Assembly (NCBI GenBank): GCA_037367405.1
Contig: JAZKJV010004142.1
Location: forward strand, 124,001-188,000
Length of the DNA stretch: 64,000 nucleotides
From: Ottelia alismoides
Taxonomy: Eukaryota; Streptophyta; Magnoliopsida; Alismatales; Hydrocharitaceae
Direction of reading: 5' to 3'
Below the pieces are notes generated by a model. It saw nothing but the letters and a program-made list of their open reading frames with translations, searched no databases and was not told the DNA's origin. Shown one piece after another: positions 1-7,687 of this stretch (the first letter of the stretch is position 1; each line of letters starts with the position of its first letter). Both the position numbers and the translations under genes were made by a program.

Positions 1-218
1 ACGTAGTGAGCCAACAACAGTAGTTCTTCTTCGTCGGCCCCCAGAACTTCTGCCAGGCGGTGGATCAGCGCCTCCGATGCGGTGCCTTCGAAGTCGAGTT
101 TGTCGTTCTCGACTTTGCTCAGATACGAAAACCCGACGCCGACCAACGGAGCCAGTTGGCGGAGGGAATAGCCTTTTGCTTTGCGGAGTTCACGAATTCG
201 GTCGCCGAACTTGTCCAT
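1..218 (-). CDS. XRE-family helix-turn-helix regulator, C-terminal part outside window
   Basis: Reading the minus strand from the ATG at 216-218 gives 72 residues with no stop before the window edge, so the C-terminus is missing. The sequence begins MDKFGDRIRELRKAKGYS and continues with a typical XRE helix-turn-helix (LRQLAPLVGVGFSYLSKVEN, about residues 20-39). It then has a helical tail ending in DEEELLLLA. Proteins of this type bind short operators as dimers. It is transcribed divergently from the DNA methyltransferase that starts at 337, with about 118 bp between them. This arrangement resembles controller proteins of restriction-modification loci, but the control role is inferred from position only. 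Confidence 0.85.
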   Translation of the reverse strand, partial: MDKFGDRIRELRKAKGYSLRQLAPLVGVGFSYLSKVENDKLDFEGTASEALIHRLAEVLGADEEELLLLAHY

Positions 219-336
219 CTTCAATCCCTGCTTGTTCCAGTGAGGCTAGCATTGTAGGATTGTAGCAGCTTGCAGGCAACATGTGGCCATGCCAGGAGGA
301 CATTTCTCACAAGCACCCAATTGATGGAGCGAACGG
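219..336. promoter_or_regulatory. divergent intergenic region, regulator/methyltransferase
   Basis: This 118-bp gap separates two divergently transcribed genes and must hold both promoters. A GGAG at 326-329 sits 7 bp before the TTG at 337 and is the likely ribosome binding site for the methyltransferase. The partly repeated ATTGTAGGATTGTAG lies at about 250-265. No convincing sigma70 pair could be fixed by eye. Confidence 0.4.
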
Positions 337-3141
337 TTGAACGCGGTCGAGATCGAAGAAGCAGTCAGTAAACTGGCCGAAGAGGCGTTCAACGCGGCCG
401 AGTTCTCGTACGCTTTCTTGGAGGCGTTCGGCAACAAAACTGCGACTCTTCAGCGACTACGCAGCGTCGGAAAGAACTCGACGAACAAGACTGACGTGGC
501 AGGCGACGGAATTCATGCCGTACTTCAGCGGAACAACATTCACATCGCCACGTGCTCTGCAGGTGGCCCCGACGCAGTTGCTGGACTACTGAAGCGTCTT
601 GTTGACAGCCCTGCATCAAGCAAACACAAAGCGAAGTTCGCGCTGGCAACTGATGGGAATACGGTTCATGCGGAGTGCCTGAACTCGGAAGAGCCGCCCT
701 TGGTATGCGAGTTCAAGGAACTGGCTGACCACTTTGGTTACTTCCTGGAGCTTGCTGGGATCTCGACGGTTCGGCAGATCCGCGAGAACGCCTTCGATAT
801 CAAGGCGACTGGGCGTCTGAATCGGTTGTACGTTGAACTGTTGCGCAATAATCCAGAATGGGACGGGGACGAACGTCGGGAAGAGCTCAACCACTTCTTC
901 GCGAGATTGATCTTCTGCTTCTTCGCGGAAGATACCGGGATCTTCAACGGCAACACGCTCTTTACTGAGACCGTTCGTCAGATGAGCGATCCGAGCGGCG
1001 AGAACACGGACTTTGTTCTTTCCGAGATCTTCCGCGCCATGGATGTGCCGATGAAGGCACGCGACGCGGCCAAGCTGCGTCCATGGGCGGGCCAGTTCCC
1101 GTACGTCAATGGTGGATTGTTTGGAAGTAACGTCTCGACTTCCGGGCGAGGCACGGTTCCAAAGTTCACACAGATCGCTCGGTCTTATCTGTTGCACATT
1201 GGCTCGCTCGATTGGACACAGATCAATCCCGATATCTTCGGTTCGATGATCCAAGCAGTAGCTGACGATGAGGAGCGAGGGGCGCTCGGCATGCACTACA
1301 CGAGTGTGCCGAACATCTTAAAGGTCTTGAATCCGCTGTTCCTCGATGACTTGCATGCGCAATTGAAGGAAGCTGGCAAGAATCCTCGCAAGCTGCTCAA
1401 TCTTCGCAAGCGGTTGGCTCGCATCCGAGTTTTCGATCCTGCTTGCGGTAGCGGCAACTTCCTCGTCATTGCTTACAAAGAGATGCGCAAGATTGAAGCC
1501 GAGATCAATATTCTGCGTGGCGAGCCGGATCGTGCCTCGGAAATCCCACTCACCAACTTTCGTGGCATCGAACTGAGGCACTTCGCAGTCGAGATTGCTC
1601 GCTTGGCTCTCATCATCGCCGAGTACCAATGTGACGAACTTTATCGAGGCCAACGCCTGGCACTTGCAGAGTTCTTACCTCTCAACAAAGAAAATTGGAT
1701 CACCCACGGCAATGCGCTTCGTTTGGATTGGTTGAAGGTTTGTCCGCCGACCGGTACGGGTGGAGTCAAACTAGTCGAGGATGATCTTTTCCAAACACCG
1801 CTCGATCAAACTGAGATCGATTTCGAGAACGAAGGAGGGGAGACGTATATCTGTGGCAATCCGCCATATAAAGGAAGCCAGGGTCAAACGAATGAACAAA
1901 AGGAAGATCTAAAAGCAGTTTTCGATGCACGTAGTAAAACCTGGAAGTCTCTTGACTATGTAGCTGGTTGGTTCATGAAAGCAGTTGACTATGGGCTAAG
2001 CGGTGCAGGAGGGTCTGCTTTTGTGGCAACTAACTCGATCTGCCAAGGGCGTCAGGTCGCCACTCTCTGGCCGTTAATTCTCAAAGCAAATCATTCCATC
2101 ACGTTTGCCCATACAAGTTTTAAGTGGGCAAATCTAGCAAGTCATAATGCTGGAGTAACAGTCGTAATTGTCGGTTTTGCACGTGATCCGAAGGGTAATC
2201 GTCGGCTGTACTTTCTGGACGATAAAGAGTATGTCACAGCGATGAAGGAAGTCGACAACATCAACCCTTATTTGGTTCCTGGTCAGAACACCATCGTGGA
2301 GGCTTCGAGCAAACCGCTTTCAAAAGTATTAGAGATGAACTTTGGCAACATGCCGAATGACGGTGGATATCTCCTCTTAACCGCTGGGGCTGCACGAAAC
2401 GCTCTTACTGGTAACAAGGTCAGTTCGCATTACGTCCGGCGATTCTTCGGTTCACAAGAATTCATTAATGGCATCGAACGTCGTTGTCTTTGGATGGAAT
2501 CGCGACCAACGAATCAAGATTCAACAGACTGGTTAGAGGCCAGAATCGAAAACGTCGCGAGAGTTCGAGCGGAATCAACTCGTCCGACTACGCGGTCACT
2601 TGCTTCAAAGCCATTTCGATTTGGAGAAGTGCGTCAGCGAGGAAACGAAACTGTTACGATCGTTCCTTCAGTCTCATCGGAAAGCCGCGAGTATCTACCA
2701 GTAGGATACTGCTTACCCGAGACCATTGTAAGTAATCTCGCGTATGCACTCTTCGACGCGCCGCTTTGGAATTTTTCGGTTGTTGCATCGAAGCTTCACC
2801 TCGTTTGGATCGCTACGGTGTGCGGAAAGCTGAAGACAGACTACCGCTATTCCAACACGCTCGGTTGGAACACTTTTCCGGTCCCACCTCTCACCGACGA
2901 AAACAAATCCGATCTAACTCAATGCGCTGAGAACATTCTTCTCGTTCGCGAGGCTCATTGGCCAGCAACGATTGCGGAACTCTACGATCCAGAAACGATG
3001 CCGCAAGATCTTCGCGCCGCTCACGATCGGAATGACGAAACGCTCGAACGCATCTACATCGGCCGCCGCTTCAAGAACGACACTGAACGGCTTGAAACGC
3101 TCTTCCAGCTCTATACGGAAATGACGAGGGGGAAGAAATAG
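337..3141 (+). CDS. MmeI-like class I SAM-dependent DNA methyltransferase (no nuclease motif seen)
   Basis: The predicted 934-residue protein would transfer a methyl group from SAM to adenine N6 in DNA. The SAM-binding motif FDPACGSGNF has its DPACGSG at residues 367-373, and the catalytic NPPY is at 508-511 (context ICGNPPYKGSQ). The layout fits the MmeI/YeeA-like family: an N-terminal domain opening with FLEAFGNK, a helical spacer, the methyltransferase core, a target-recognition region at about 620-800, and a C-terminal helical part. In MmeI the N-terminal domain carries a D-x-E-x-K nuclease site. I see no such acidic-x-K cluster here, so this may be a methyltransferase without cutting activity. 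The TTG start is chosen because an in-frame TGA lies just upstream at 322-324, a GGAG is well spaced, and the resulting N-terminus fits the family. Confidence 0.85.
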   Translation: MNAVEIEEAVSKLAEEAFNAAEFSYAFLEAFGNKTATLQRLRSVGKNSTNKTDVAGDGIHAVLQRNNIHIATCSAGGPDAVAGLLKRLVDSPASSKHKAKFALATDGNTVHAECLNSEEPPLVCEFKELADHFGYFLELAGISTVRQIRENAFDIKATGRLNRLYVELLRNNPEWDGDERREELNHFFARLIFCFFAEDTGIFNGNTLFTETVRQMSDPSGENTDFVLSEIFRAMDVPMKARDAAKLRPWAGQFPYVNGGLFGSNVSTSGRGTVPKFTQIARSYLLHIGSLDWTQINPDIFGSMIQAVADDEERGALGMHYTSVPNILKVLNPLFLDDLHAQLKEAGKNPRKLLNLRKRLARIRVFDPACGSGNFLVIAYKEMRKIEAEINILRGEPDRASEIPLTNFRGIELRHFAVEIARLALIIAEYQCDELYRGQRLALAEFLPLNKENWITHGNALRLDWLKVCPPTGTGGVKLVEDDLFQTPLDQTEIDFENEGGETYICGNPPYKGSQGQTNEQKEDLKAVFDARSKTWKSLDYVAGWFMKAVDYGLSGAGGSAFVATNSICQGRQVATLWPLILKANHSITFAHTSFKWANLASHNAGVTVVIVGFARDPKGNRRLYFLDDKEYVTAMKEVDNINPYLVPGQNTIVEASSKPLSKVLEMNFGNMPNDGGYLLLTAGAARNALTGNKVSSHYVRRFFGSQEFINGIERRCLWMESRPTNQDSTDWLEARIENVARVRAESTRPTTRSLASKPFRFGEVRQRGNETVTIVPSVSSESREYLPVGYCLPETIVSNLAYALFDAPLWNFSVVASKLHLVWIATVCGKLKTDYRYSNTLGWNTFPVPPLTDENKSDLTQCAENILLVREAHWPATIAELYDPETMPQDLRAAHDRNDETLERIYIGRRFKNDTERLETLFQLYTEMTRGKK

Positions 3142-3187
3142 GAATGAGAAATTGCGAATCAGGAATTGGGACAACGCTGTGGTCGGC

Positions 3188-3301
3188 AACTGTTAAGGCT
3201 GGCTTAACAGTTCAGAATCGATCAACTGTCAAGGATTTCTTGACACTTCATTCGCTAGCTGTGTTCCTACCGCAGTCAGTTGTCAAGGATTTCTTGACAA
3301 C
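3188..3301. promoter_or_regulatory. three operator-like inverted repeats upstream of the small protein/HNH pair
   Basis: Three inverted repeats with the same architecture lie between the methyltransferase stop and the next gene. At 3188-3212 the arms are AACTGTTAAG and CTTAACAGTT with a 5-bp spacer. At 3227-3245 the arms are TGTCAAG and CTTGACA around GATTT. At 3279-3301 the arms are GTTGTCAAG and CTTGACAAC around GATTT. All fit TGTYAAG-N5-CTTRACA, with centres 36 and 54 bp apart. Repeated sites with a constant 5-bp spacer suggest cooperative binding by a dimeric regulator, perhaps the XRE protein at position 1. Hairpin formation in RNA is an alternative. Confidence 0.55.
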
Positions 3302-3346
3302 TCAAGATCACGCACAATCACAACCATTTTGTACGAGAGGCAATTT

Positions 3347-3562
3347 ATGAGCTCAGTTACAATCGAAGTCGATTTGCCCGAAGACTGGGCACGCTTTAGC
3401 CTTCCACCGGCGCTCGATGCACGGCTAACCGCGTTACTCGACCAGCAAGAGCAATCAGGGGAATTGACGGAGGCCGAGCGGCAAGAGGCAGATGCACTGT
3501 GCGAACTTGTCGATATGCTCACGTTGCTCAAGCTTCGCGCCGAACGGGCCGCGAGGAAGTAG
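3347..3562 (+). CDS. small acidic protein of unknown function preceding an HNH endonuclease
   Basis: This 71-residue protein begins MSSVTIEVDLPEDWARFSLP and is followed by a strongly helical, Glu-rich segment (about residues 25-71). I do not recognise a named domain. The ATG at 3347 is preferred over an earlier in-frame TTG because GAGAGG at 3335-3340 lies 6 bp upstream. The next gene begins 3 bp after its stop, so the two are surely co-transcribed and probably translationally coupled. Small proteins of this kind beside HNH genes may be partners or inhibitors, but that role is inferred from position only. Confidence 0.75.
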   Translation: MSSVTIEVDLPEDWARFSLPPALDARLTALLDQQEQSGELTEAERQEADALCELVDMLTLLKLRAERAARK

Positions 3563-3565
3563 CTC

Positions 3566-3997
3566 GTGAGTCCACATATCCCAACACGATTAGCTCAGGA
3601 AGTTCGTGACAGAGCCAAGGAAGTCTGTGAGTACTGCCTGTTGCCCCAGAATTCGCAAGAAGCAACGTTCCACATCGATCATATCGTTCCTCGACGTGAA
3701 GGCGGTGAGGCTGAGGCGGCTAATCTTGCACTTGCTTGCGTGACTTGCTCGCTTCGCAAGGGTGCGAGGATGTTCGCGATCGACCCGCAAAGTCAGTTGA
3801 CTGTTAGGTTATTTCATCCCCGCGAAGACAACTGGTCCGAGCATTTTCGCCTTAACGATGAGTTTGAGTTCGAGGGTTTGTCGCCAACGGGACATGCCAC
3901 GATCTCTGCACTTGGAATGAATCGACCAGCCATCATTTCGATTCGCAAGGAACTGCATTTCATTGGTCGCTTTCCAGGAAAGCACGAAAGTGAATGA
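3566..3997 (+). CDS. HNH endonuclease
   Basis: This 143-residue protein begins with GTG, with GAGGA about 9 bp upstream. It carries the HNH metal finger: a CEYC pair at residues 21-24, the HIDHIVPRREGG core at about 36-47, an Asn in AANLALAC at about 54, and a second CVTC pair at about 59-62. The four cysteines should bind structural zinc, and the His-Asp-His core binds the catalytic metal for DNA cleavage. The C-terminal 70 residues are not assigned. It follows the small acidic protein by 3 bp. Its position downstream of a methyltransferase that seems to lack a nuclease makes it a candidate cutting partner, although such small HNH genes also occur as free-standing pairs. Confidence 0.88.
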   Translation: MSPHIPTRLAQEVRDRAKEVCEYCLLPQNSQEATFHIDHIVPRREGGEAEAANLALACVTCSLRKGARMFAIDPQSQLTVRLFHPREDNWSEHFRLNDEFEFEGLSPTGHATISALGMNRPAIISIRKELHFIGRFPGKHESE

Positions 3998-4081
3998 GAA
4001 GTAACGTAACGGGTCGAGCAATTGACTGGAAAACTGAAACTCACAAAACGGGAGTCGCTGACTCCCAAATCGATTGAATCA

Positions 4082-4414
4082 ACATGATCTCGATTCTCGC
4101 GACCTACTGGATCACGGAGCGCCGCTGCAACCTTCTCTCGTTTGATCGGGTTGGCTGAGCTTGGTGTTGAAACTGAAGTCAAGCCCTTGATTTCACTCCC
4201 CTCACCCGCTTCGGGGAGAGGGGCTGGGGGTGAGGGGGCTCGTATCGACTTAGCACTCGCCGATCGATTTGGCGGAAAGGTCCAACCTCGAGAATGGTTC
4301 TTGGTTCCACTACCAGTCGTCGAAGAAGTCGTTGAACGAATCAAGGATGGAAGCATCAGTAAGTACCGATACGATCCTGAAATCGCATGCCTACAGTTGG
4401 TCTCACATCTCTGA
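4082..4414 (+). pseudogene. decayed gene fragment interrupted by a palindromic repeat
   Basis: One frame here has an in-frame TGA at 4085-4087 and then runs open to 4414. Its C-terminal half (PREWFLVPLPVVEEVVERI, then IKDGSI) looks like real protein sequence. The middle segment, PSPASGRGAGGEG, is simply the translation of a GC-rich inverted repeat at about 4199-4238. The simplest reading is the 3' remnant of a gene, possibly a nuclease-associated protein, with a repeat inserted. I cannot name the family. The rest of the 3998-4460 gap shows no other gene. Confidence 0.4.
4199..4238. repeat. GC-rich inverted repeat (REP-like)
   Basis: Arms CCCCTCACCC and GGGTGAGGGG flank a short GC-rich middle that itself holds a CGGGGAGAGGGG stretch. 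Such hairpins are typical of dispersed intergenic repeats and resemble the hairpins at 5487-5680. Here it lies inside a decayed reading frame. Confidence 0.6.
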
Positions 4415-4460
4415 AATTGAGCGTGCTAATAGGGCTGACGCACCACAAGGGTATGGCTCA

Positions 4461-5471
4461 CTAGACCTTGGTCGCGCTTTGACGCTTGGATTCTTCCTCC
4501 ACAATACGCTGTAATCGTTGTTGGACTTTACTTTCTAATGATCTCGTCTCGTCACTTTGGTTTTGATTCGACGTTGCCCCTGCAGAGTTCGGTGTGACTT
4601 GCTGAAGGTTGCGGCCATTGTGGCTGAAGACACGGTTGCGGCCAGCTGATTTAGCCGCGTATAAAGCTTCATCGGCCCTTCGTACAAGCTTGCCGATTTT
4701 TTCTTCAGGAAGAATGGGGGTTACACCGGCACTTAATGTGACAGGTATGTTCTTTCCTTCATGGCTCACCTGCATCTGACTCAGCACAATACGTAGCTGT
4801 TCCAAGTCGCCGGATGCCGTTTCCAAGGGAGCCAACGATAAAATTGCGAACTCTTCGCCACCGTAGCGCGCGACACACACTGCACCATGCATTTCTTTTT
4901 GTATCGTCTCGGCAACATGCTTTAGGACAGCATCGCCAGCCGGATGACCATAAGTGTCGTTAATCTTTTTAAAGTGATCGATGTCGATCAAGCCAAGTGT
5001 GAACGGTTGCTTCTTGTTCTGCCAAGTCGCAAACAGTTCGTCCAGAGATTTGTCGAACGCTCGCCGATTCATCAAACCTGTCAATCCATCGGTTCGCGCT
5101 TCGGTCAGGTAACACGAAATCTGGTGTGTCTGCGATTCCAGTCGTTTCTCGGCGTCATCCAACCGCTGTTGCAAGCGTTTGTTGACGTCCATGATTTGTC
5201 CCAACAATCCTACAATTTCTTCTGGTGGTGCACCGGCACGCCCCTCAACTTGCTTGCTGATCGTGTTCAACTGAGTTTGGTATTTGGACACATCACCAGC
5301 AAACTCCGACGTCCACAATGACATATTGCGCACGAAGGAAAGAAACTGCTGTTGATTCATCGCATCTGGTGCAGATTTTCTTCCAAACCAGTAGCCCAAT
5401 AGCAGCCCGATCAGCAATAGACCTGTTCCGACGACCAATCCAAGTAAGAAGATTGTTGTGTTTGGTGGCAC
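4461..5471 (-). CDS. membrane-anchored diguanylate cyclase (GGDEF domain)
   Basis: This 336-residue protein makes cyclic di-GMP from two GTP. Residues 7-29 form one hydrophobic membrane helix (IFLLGLVVGTGLLLIGLLLG), followed by a region with coiled-coil character to about 120 (NKRLQQRLDDAEKRLESQ). The GGDEF domain then begins at TDGLTGLMNRRAF (127-139). The substrate and metal segment DIDHFKKINDTYGH is at 163-176 and the signature GGEEF at 204-208. GGEEF is an accepted active variant. The inhibitory RxxD site normally five residues before the signature is absent (the sequence there is AVCVARY), so product feedback at that site is unlikely. The last 60 residues are polar and of low complexity. 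No sensor domain is seen. Confidence 0.93.
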   Translation of the reverse strand: MPPNTTIFLLGLVVGTGLLLIGLLLGYWFGRKSAPDAMNQQQFLSFVRNMSLWTSEFAGDVSKYQTQLNTISKQVEGRAGAPPEEIVGLLGQIMDVNKRLQQRLDDAEKRLESQTHQISCYLTEARTDGLTGLMNRRAFDKSLDELFATWQNKKQPFTLGLIDIDHFKKINDTYGHPAGDAVLKHVAETIQKEMHGAVCVARYGGEEFAILSLAPLETASGDLEQLRIVLSQMQVSHEGKNIPVTLSAGVTPILPEEKIGKLVRRADEALYAAKSAGRNRVFSHNGRNLQQVTPNSAGATSNQNQSDETRSLESKVQQRLQRIVEEESKRQSATKV

Positions 5472-5486
5472 TTTGTTGATTCCTAG

Positions 5487-5680
5487 GACACGTCCGACTC
5501 TCCCGCGAGCGAGAGGGTTTGCATAAATTACTGGCTTCTAACAATTTTAAAGCCCAACTCTCCCTTTGGGAGAGTCGCGAGGTACACGAGCGGAGAGGGT
5601 TCGTTGCGGATCGACTAAGCCTGCCCTCCCCGGCCGCTGACACGTCCGACCCTCCCGCGAGCGGGAGGGTTTGCATAATA
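5487..5680. repeat. REP-like hairpin cluster between glgC and the diguanylate cyclase gene
   Basis: A roughly 42-bp unit occurs twice as a direct repeat, at about 5487-5528 and 5639-5680. Each copy starts GACACGTCCGA, holds a stem, and ends GGGTTTGCATAA. In the second copy the stem is perfect: ACCCTCCCG and CGGGAGGGT around CGAG. Between the copies a further stem (ACTCTCCC/GGAGAGT) lies at about 5556-5575. The cluster fills the 214-bp gap and could end or attenuate glgC transcription. Confidence 0.7.
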
Positions 5681-5685
5681 GTCTG

Positions 5686-6963
5686 CTATCTCCAAATCGG
5701 TGTTGGGGCATCGGGCAGCATGGCCGGATCGGAATTCTCTGGTGAGTCGTTTTTCGCAATCACGACGATACCACTGGGACTGATTGCAAATCCACGTCGA
5801 CGATCTTCTTCCGGATCGTATCCAATGTGCATGCCTGCAGGTATCGCAACGCCTTTATCGATGATGGCACGACGAATTTTTGCATGTCGGCCGACTTCAA
5901 CCCCGTGGAACAGGATGCTGTCTTCAACCTGGGCGTAGCTGTTCACGCGGACATTCGAACTGACCACACTTCGGACAACCTTACCGCCGCTGATGATGGT
6001 GCCCGGGCAAACGATACTATCGATCGCTTGACCGCAGCGATCCCATTCACCGCGACTGCCGAAGACAAACTTCGGTGGTGGCAGATTGGGCTGTAAAGTT
6101 CGAATCGGCCACTCGTCGTCATACAGATTGAGCAGTGGATCGATTTCGATCAAATCCATGTTGGCTTCGAAGTAGGCATCCAAGGTACCCACGTCGCGCC
6201 AATAAGCTTCTCGTTTGCGGTTCTCATCACGGAACGGAAACGCGTAGACCTTGTGCTCATCAATGATCGATGGAATGATGTTCTTACCAAAGTCGTGATG
6301 ACTACCGGCTTCCGTTGCGTCGCGACAAAGTTGCTCAAAAAGAAATCTGGCCGTAAAAACATAGATGCCCATCGATGCCAAACAGTGCTCATCATCGTCT
6401 GGCAACGTCTTGGGATTGGCTGGTTTTTCTTGGAAACCAACGATTCGATTTTCACCGTCAACCTGGATAACGCCAAACTCTTTGGCAGCTTGTTTTTTCA
6501 CCCTCAAAGCGCCAACGGTCAGGTCGGCTCCCATATCCTGATGGAACTCAATCATCTTCTGGTAGTTCATCTTGTAGATGTGGTCACCTGCAAGGATCAA
6601 CACATATTCCGGTCGATCTTTTTCGATGACGAAGATATTTTGGTAAACGGCATCAGCGGTTCCTTGATACCACTGCTCGTCGATGCGTTGCTGTGGCGGA
6701 ACCACGTCAAGAAATTCGCCTAATTCGGCGCAGAAGAAAGGCCGCCAACCGGTATTGATATGTCGATCCAGACTGAGCGCCTTGTATTGGGTCAGTATTA
6801 GGATACGACGCAGTCCGGAATTGATTGCATTGGAGAGAACGAAGTCGATAATTCGATAGTTTCCACCAAATGGTACTGCGGGTTTCGCCCGGTCAAGCGT
6901 CAATGGCTCTAATCGGGTACCCTTGCCGCCTGCCAGTACTACAGCGGTCGTTTTTCGAAGCAT
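5686..6963 (-). CDS. glgC: glucose-1-phosphate adenylyltransferase
   Basis: This 425-residue enzyme makes ADP-glucose from glucose 1-phosphate and ATP, the first committed step of bacterial glycogen synthesis. The N-terminal nucleotidyltransferase motif AGGKGTRLEPLT is at about residues 12-23, followed by RAKPAVPFGG and YRIIDFVLSN. Further in are AGDHIYKMNY, the substrate segment EFGVIQVD, SMGIYVF and the YWRDVGTLDAY motif. The C-terminal third has the left-handed beta-helix expected of the family (CPGTIISGGKVVRSVVSSNVR). Length matches typical GlgC (about 420-430). No other glycogen gene lies nearby. Confidence 0.96.
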   Translation of the reverse strand: MLRKTTAVVLAGGKGTRLEPLTLDRAKPAVPFGGNYRIIDFVLSNAINSGLRRILILTQYKALSLDRHINTGWRPFFCAELGEFLDVVPPQQRIDEQWYQGTADAVYQNIFVIEKDRPEYVLILAGDHIYKMNYQKMIEFHQDMGADLTVGALRVKKQAAKEFGVIQVDGENRIVGFQEKPANPKTLPDDDEHCLASMGIYVFTARFLFEQLCRDATEAGSHHDFGKNIIPSIIDEHKVYAFPFRDENRKREAYWRDVGTLDAYFEANMDLIEIDPLLNLYDDEWPIRTLQPNLPPPKFVFGSRGEWDRCGQAIDSIVCPGTIISGGKVVRSVVSSNVRVNSYAQVEDSILFHGVEVGRHAKIRRAIIDKGVAIPAGMHIGYDPEEDRRRGFAISPSGIVVIAKNDSPENSDPAMLPDAPTPIWR

Positions 6964-7280
6964 GTTGTTACTCTACGCAGTAGGAATCCTTGCCGAGGAG
7001 CGAACCCTTTTCACTCCCTGTCGGCGCTACCTGCATTGCCCAGCATAACAGGTTTTCCCACTTGGTAGAATCTCGGTTTTGCCATCAACGTTTTCCGGCC
7101 AGATTCTAGAAGTCCCTCACTCACGCGTTGGGTTATGAAAAAGCCCTGCAAAAATGCCCAACAGCGGTCGGCGTTAGCCCTGGAAAGATCCAGAAAACTC
7201 AAATAGACTGACCCAGTGCAATCGAGTCATCACTCGTTGCTATTCCGAATGCAATACATCCAACCTATTCTGTTTTAACC
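6964..7280. other. intergenic region without a recognisable gene
   Basis: This 317-bp stretch lies between the glgC start and a divergent cupin gene. Small frames are present but have no ribosome binding site or family resemblance. It should contain both promoters. I see no strong palindrome. Confidence 0.5.
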
Positions 7281-7634
7281 ATGTCGAAGAACAACTACGA
7301 ATTACTCGACTACACCAGCATGGACGGAGTACCCTGTCCGTGCGGAATTGCTCGACGTGGCCTTATGGATGTGTCTACCGTACCATACTCATTGCATGTG
7401 ACGGAGATATCGCAGACCGCAAAGACGCACTACCATAAGCGACTGACGGAAACATACTTTATTCTGGAATGTGAACCGGATGCTTACATCGAACTGGATG
7501 GACAGCCAATTCGATTAACTCCGCACATGGCGGTTGTGATTCACCCGGGAACCAGGCATCGGGCGGTTGGAACGATGAAGGTTTTGATTGTAGTGTCTCC
7601 GAAGTTTGATCCGGCGGACGAATGGTTGGACTAA
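7281..7634 (+). CDS. single-domain cupin protein
   Basis: This 117-residue protein folds as one small cupin beta-barrel. Cupin motif 1 is recognisable as THYHKRLTETYFILECE (about residues 49-65), supplying two His and a Glu as metal ligands. Motif 2 is HPGTRHRA (about 91-98). An N-terminal segment with CPCG (about residues 19-22) is unusual for a cupin and could add a metal or redox site. The substrate cannot be read from sequence. Such proteins range from sugar isomerases to sensor proteins. The gene stands alone. Confidence 0.85.
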   Translation: MSKNNYELLDYTSMDGVPCPCGIARRGLMDVSTVPYSLHVTEISQTAKTHYHKRLTETYFILECEPDAYIELDGQPIRLTPHMAVVIHPGTRHRAVGTMKVLIVVSPKFDPADEWLD

Positions 7635-7687
7635 CTAGCATCCGTCGTAAGTTGGTTCTTGGATTTGTTTTGTAGCGAAAGTAGAAA

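Noticed and set aside
3294..3322. Sigma70 promoter using the TTGACA within the third inverted repeat
   Set aside because: No acceptable -10 element lies 16-18 bp downstream.
6964..7280. A 63-residue frame at 7011-7202 on the minus strand
   Set aside because: No ribosome binding site, no family resemblance, and composition like intergenic DNA.
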